The position numbers and the translations under genes were made by a program. 64,000 nt of DNA from contig JAKBBN010000002.1 of NCBI GenBank assembly GCA_021808485.1, positions 18,796 through 82,795 on the forward strand. Reading direction: 5' to 3'. The DNA comes from Planctomycetota bacterium (GTDB lineage Bacteria > Planctomycetota > Phycisphaerae > WQYP01). The notes under the pieces were generated by a model that searched no databases, was not told the origin of the DNA, and saw nothing but the letters and a program-made list of their open reading frames with translations. This document shows positions 61,820-64,000 of this stretch, one piece after another; position 1 is the first letter of the stretch; every line of letters begins with the position of its first letter.

Positions 61820-63996
61820 CCGGTCCGCCAGGCATTTTCACCAATGAAGCACCCTGGTTCAGCCACTGGCTGCTGGAGAGTTTTTTTTCCGCAACAGTTC
61901 TGTTCGCCGTGGGTCTGCCCGTTGTGCTGCGCGTAAAATCCACGCTGTTTCGCCAGCGGCTCGCGGAAGGGATTCTTCTGGCTGCCCTGCTGACGGCGAT
62001 TCTGGCGACCATTCCCGGCATTCGTCCATGGTCGCTGGGAATCATCGCCGCCGGAAAGACGCCGCCCGCACCGGTCGTTGCCGCAAAACCTCTGCACATC
62101 GGCCTGATTCGGCATTTTGCCTCAACCGCCGGGCGAACCATAACCACTGCGTATCCCCCAACCCCGGACCACGCCCTCTCCATTTTAACCACCTGCCGCC
62201 GCGGCGCGTCATTGCTGTGGGCCGGCTTTGTTGCCCGGCTGCCGGTCAAATGGATTGAGGTGCTATACGCAGCCGGAGTATCCATCGCCGTTTTGCGCCT
62301 GCTCGCGGCGGCATACCTGTTGCGCCGCCTGGTGCGACGATCCTGCACCGCTGATCCAACATTACTCGCCGACTGGCATAACGCCATCCGCCCGCTCCCG
62401 GCAATCACCCAAGCCGGCGGCCGCCAAAATCCCCTTGCCGCCCGTCTGCGGGTCTCACGCGATATCAATTCTCCGATCACCTTTGGTATTTGGCGGCGGC
62501 ATGTACTGATCCCACAGGCGATGGCACGCCACTGTTCGCGGGAAACGCTGGTTGCAATTTTTCGTCACGAAGCCGCTCACCTTTCGCGCCGTGACGGCCT
62601 GTCGCAGATTCTTACGGCCGCAGCCGGCACGATTTACTTTTATCACCCGTTGGCCCACCTGCTCTGCCGGCGCATCGGCCGCGACCGTGAATTGATTGCG
62701 GATAACGCCGCCGCCGATCTGTGCGGGGGGCCGCTGGCTTATGCGCAGCAACTGGTGAATGCGGCCAAAATGTGCCCGGCCCGGCGGCCCGCGGCAATGG
62801 CCCTTGGCCTGTTCGGCCGTCAGTCGGACTTGCGGGCGCGCATCGTACAACTTACCCACCCGGCCCGCGGCTCCATGCAGGCATTTTCCGCCCGTCGGTT
62901 GGCCGCGTATGGATTGTGCCTGCTGGCCGCGGCCGCCGGCATTTCCCGGGTAACGCTGCGGGCCAGAGCCGCCGACTCACCGGTGGGTATAAGCCCGGCC
63001 CGCATTCGGAAATCAACATTGGCGACAACCCTGCTGAAATCCCGCCGGCGCGGCATTGCATTTCTGCGGCGACGGCAGGATACGAACGGCGCATGGCTGG
63101 GCCGGTATGGCCCAGCGGTAACCGCACTGGTTATTAAAGCCCTTATTCAGGACGGTTATTCCACGCACAGTGCACCGGTGCGGCGCGGCCTTGATTTCAT
63201 TGAATCCCGCCGCCATGCCAATGGTGGTTTTTATGGCAACACCGAGCCGCTGTACAACACCGCCATCGTCATGCGCACGCTGGCGGACTTCCATTCGGCG
63301 CGGATTGAGCATCAAATTACCGCCGCCAGGGCCTTTCTTTGCCGTGCCAACAGCGTACCGAACCGCGCCATTGCCCTGTGGTTCGCCGGTCAATCCAATG
63401 CAGGCGCGGGCCAATCCGGCCGGCTATCGGATGGCGCCATAAACGGGCAATCCCGCCTTTTACGCCGGGCCGTGCGAATGGCGGAACACCCAACCATTCT
63501 TGCCGCTCCGCCGGCCGCCCCGGCCGGTTTAACATTCGCAGCCAATGGCGTAGCACCTTTGCCCTTCGCCGCCCCCCTGGACAACCACGAGCGCAGCGCC
63601 CATATGCGGCTGGCCAATTACGGAAACATTACCTATAGCCAGCTCAAAAGCATGGTGTATGCCGGCCTTACCGCCCATGACGTGCGCACCCGCCGACTGC
63701 TGGCCTGGCTAAAACGCAATTACACGCTCGCGGTAAATCCCGCGGAAGGCTCCACCCGCGGACTTTTTTACTATTACCTTACCACGGCCGAAGTGTTGCG
63801 AGTTTCCGGGAATCCACTGTTCACGGATTCCCGCGGCATACGCCACAATTGGCGGCGCGAATTCACCCGCTGCCTTACCTCCATGCAACACGCGGACGGA
63901 AGCTGGCAAAACCGCACCAGCGGCAGTTGGCTGGAGGGAAACAGAATCATGGCCACAACTTATGCCGTGCTGACGCTGGAGGAGTTACGGCACTAA
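61816..63996 (+). CDS. M56 (BlaR1-like) metallopeptidase fused to a squalene-cyclase-like toroid domain
   Basis: The 726-residue protein starts at ATG 61816, coupled to blaI. Membrane segments lie at about residues 20-40, 51-70, 150-170 and 363-378. The M56 catalytic part has IFRHEAAHLSRRD (HExxH zinc motif at 251-255), FYHPLAHLLC and GRDRELIADNAAAD with the third ligand Glu292. The outer C-terminal part (about 405-726) is unlike a penicillin-binding sensor. It holds QW-type repeats (RRRQDTNGAWLGRYGPAVTA and QHADGSWQNR) and NYGNITYSQLKSMVYAGL, typical of alpha/alpha-toroid terpene-cyclase/prenyltransferase-like proteins of this phylum. The frame is uninterrupted. I infer a sensor that binds an unknown ligand through the toroid and derepresses BlaI by cleavage. 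Confidence 0.9.
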   Translation: MTGPPGIFTNEAPWFSHWLLESFFSATVLFAVGLPVVLRVKSTLFRQRLAEGILLAALLTAILATIPGIRPWSLGIIAAGKTPPAPVVAAKPLHIGLIRHFASTAGRTITTAYPPTPDHALSILTTCRRGASLLWAGFVARLPVKWIEVLYAAGVSIAVLRLLAAAYLLRRLVRRSCTADPTLLADWHNAIRPLPAITQAGGRQNPLAARLRVSRDINSPITFGIWRRHVLIPQAMARHCSRETLVAIFRHEAAHLSRRDGLSQILTAAAGTIYFYHPLAHLLCRRIGRDRELIADNAAADLCGGPLAYAQQLVNAAKMCPARRPAAMALGLFGRQSDLRARIVQLTHPARGSMQAFSARRLAAYGLCLLAAAAGISRVTLRARAADSPVGISPARIRKSTLATTLLKSRRRGIAFLRRRQDTNGAWLGRYGPAVTALVIKALIQDGYSTHSAPVRRGLDFIESRRHANGGFYGNTEPLYNTAIVMRTLADFHSARIEHQITAARAFLCRANSVPNRAIALWFAGQSNAGAGQSGRLSDGAINGQSRLLRRAVRMAEHPTILAAPPAAPAGLTFAANGVAPLPFAAPLDNHERSAHMRLANYGNITYSQLKSMVYAGLTAHDVRTRRLLAWLKRNYTLAVNPAEGSTRGLFYYYLTTAEVLRVSGNPLFTDSRGIRHNWRREFTRCLTSMQHADGSWQNRTSGSWLEGNRIMATTYAVLTLEELRH

Positions 63997-64000
63997 ATTA

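Overview
The window looks like chromosomal DNA of a Planctomycetota bacterium, most probably class Phycisphaerae. This is inferred from gene content, not from a marker gene. The signs are PEP-CTERM secreted proteins, a GFTLVE-type pseudopilin with a C-terminal DG motif, DUF4159, an AraC regulator fused to a LacI-like sensor domain, a BlaI/M56 pair, an ECF sigma with a membrane anti-sigma, and many secreted proteins of unknown function. I found no tRNA, rRNA, CRISPR array, phage or plasmid backbone.

Left part (1-17 kb): a truncated amidase-like membrane protein; a large stem-loop in an AT-rich spacer; a membrane protein; fmt; a secreted STN-like protein; and a PEP-CTERM protein. Next come a Tat-exported GH29 alpha-L-fucosidase and a leftward series of HEAT protein, lnt, a PhoD-like protein that lacks several metal ligands, a pseudopilin, a PEP-CTERM protein and a XylR-type regulator.

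Middle (17-46 kb): ogt, an acyl-CoA synthetase, glmS, an EF-G paralogue, a double DUF4159 protein, a secreted glutathione peroxidase, a beta-helix protein, an RGG/zinc-ribbon protein with its own promoter and terminator, a zinc-ribbon membrane pair and a seven-repeat GloVer protein. After these comes a housekeeping block: a cyclodeaminase, tadA, and a leftward unit of membrane protein, M42 peptidase, E2 acyltransferase, ribF and nrnA. Then follow nadK, a CbpA-type DnaJ, trpF and a lipoprotein.

Right part (46-64 kb): ftsK; an IS5-type element with its 3' end missing; a MacAB-TolC-type efflux operon (ATPase, adaptor, permease, TolC); an ECF sigma factor and its anti-sigma partner; a DCC thiol oxidoreductase with an apparently leaderless transcript; pgpA; a MoxR/ChlI-type ATPase; and a BlaI repressor translationally coupled to an unusual M56 membrane peptidase.

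The most unusual gene is that last one. It is one uninterrupted reading frame joining a BlaR1-like M56 metallopeptidase to a squalene-cyclase-like alpha/alpha-toroid domain in the place where BlaR1 carries its beta-lactam sensor. It sits behind a BlaI gene whose promoter overlaps a perfect dyad. The second most unusual is an anti-sigma factor whose outer domain resembles a pseudopilin.
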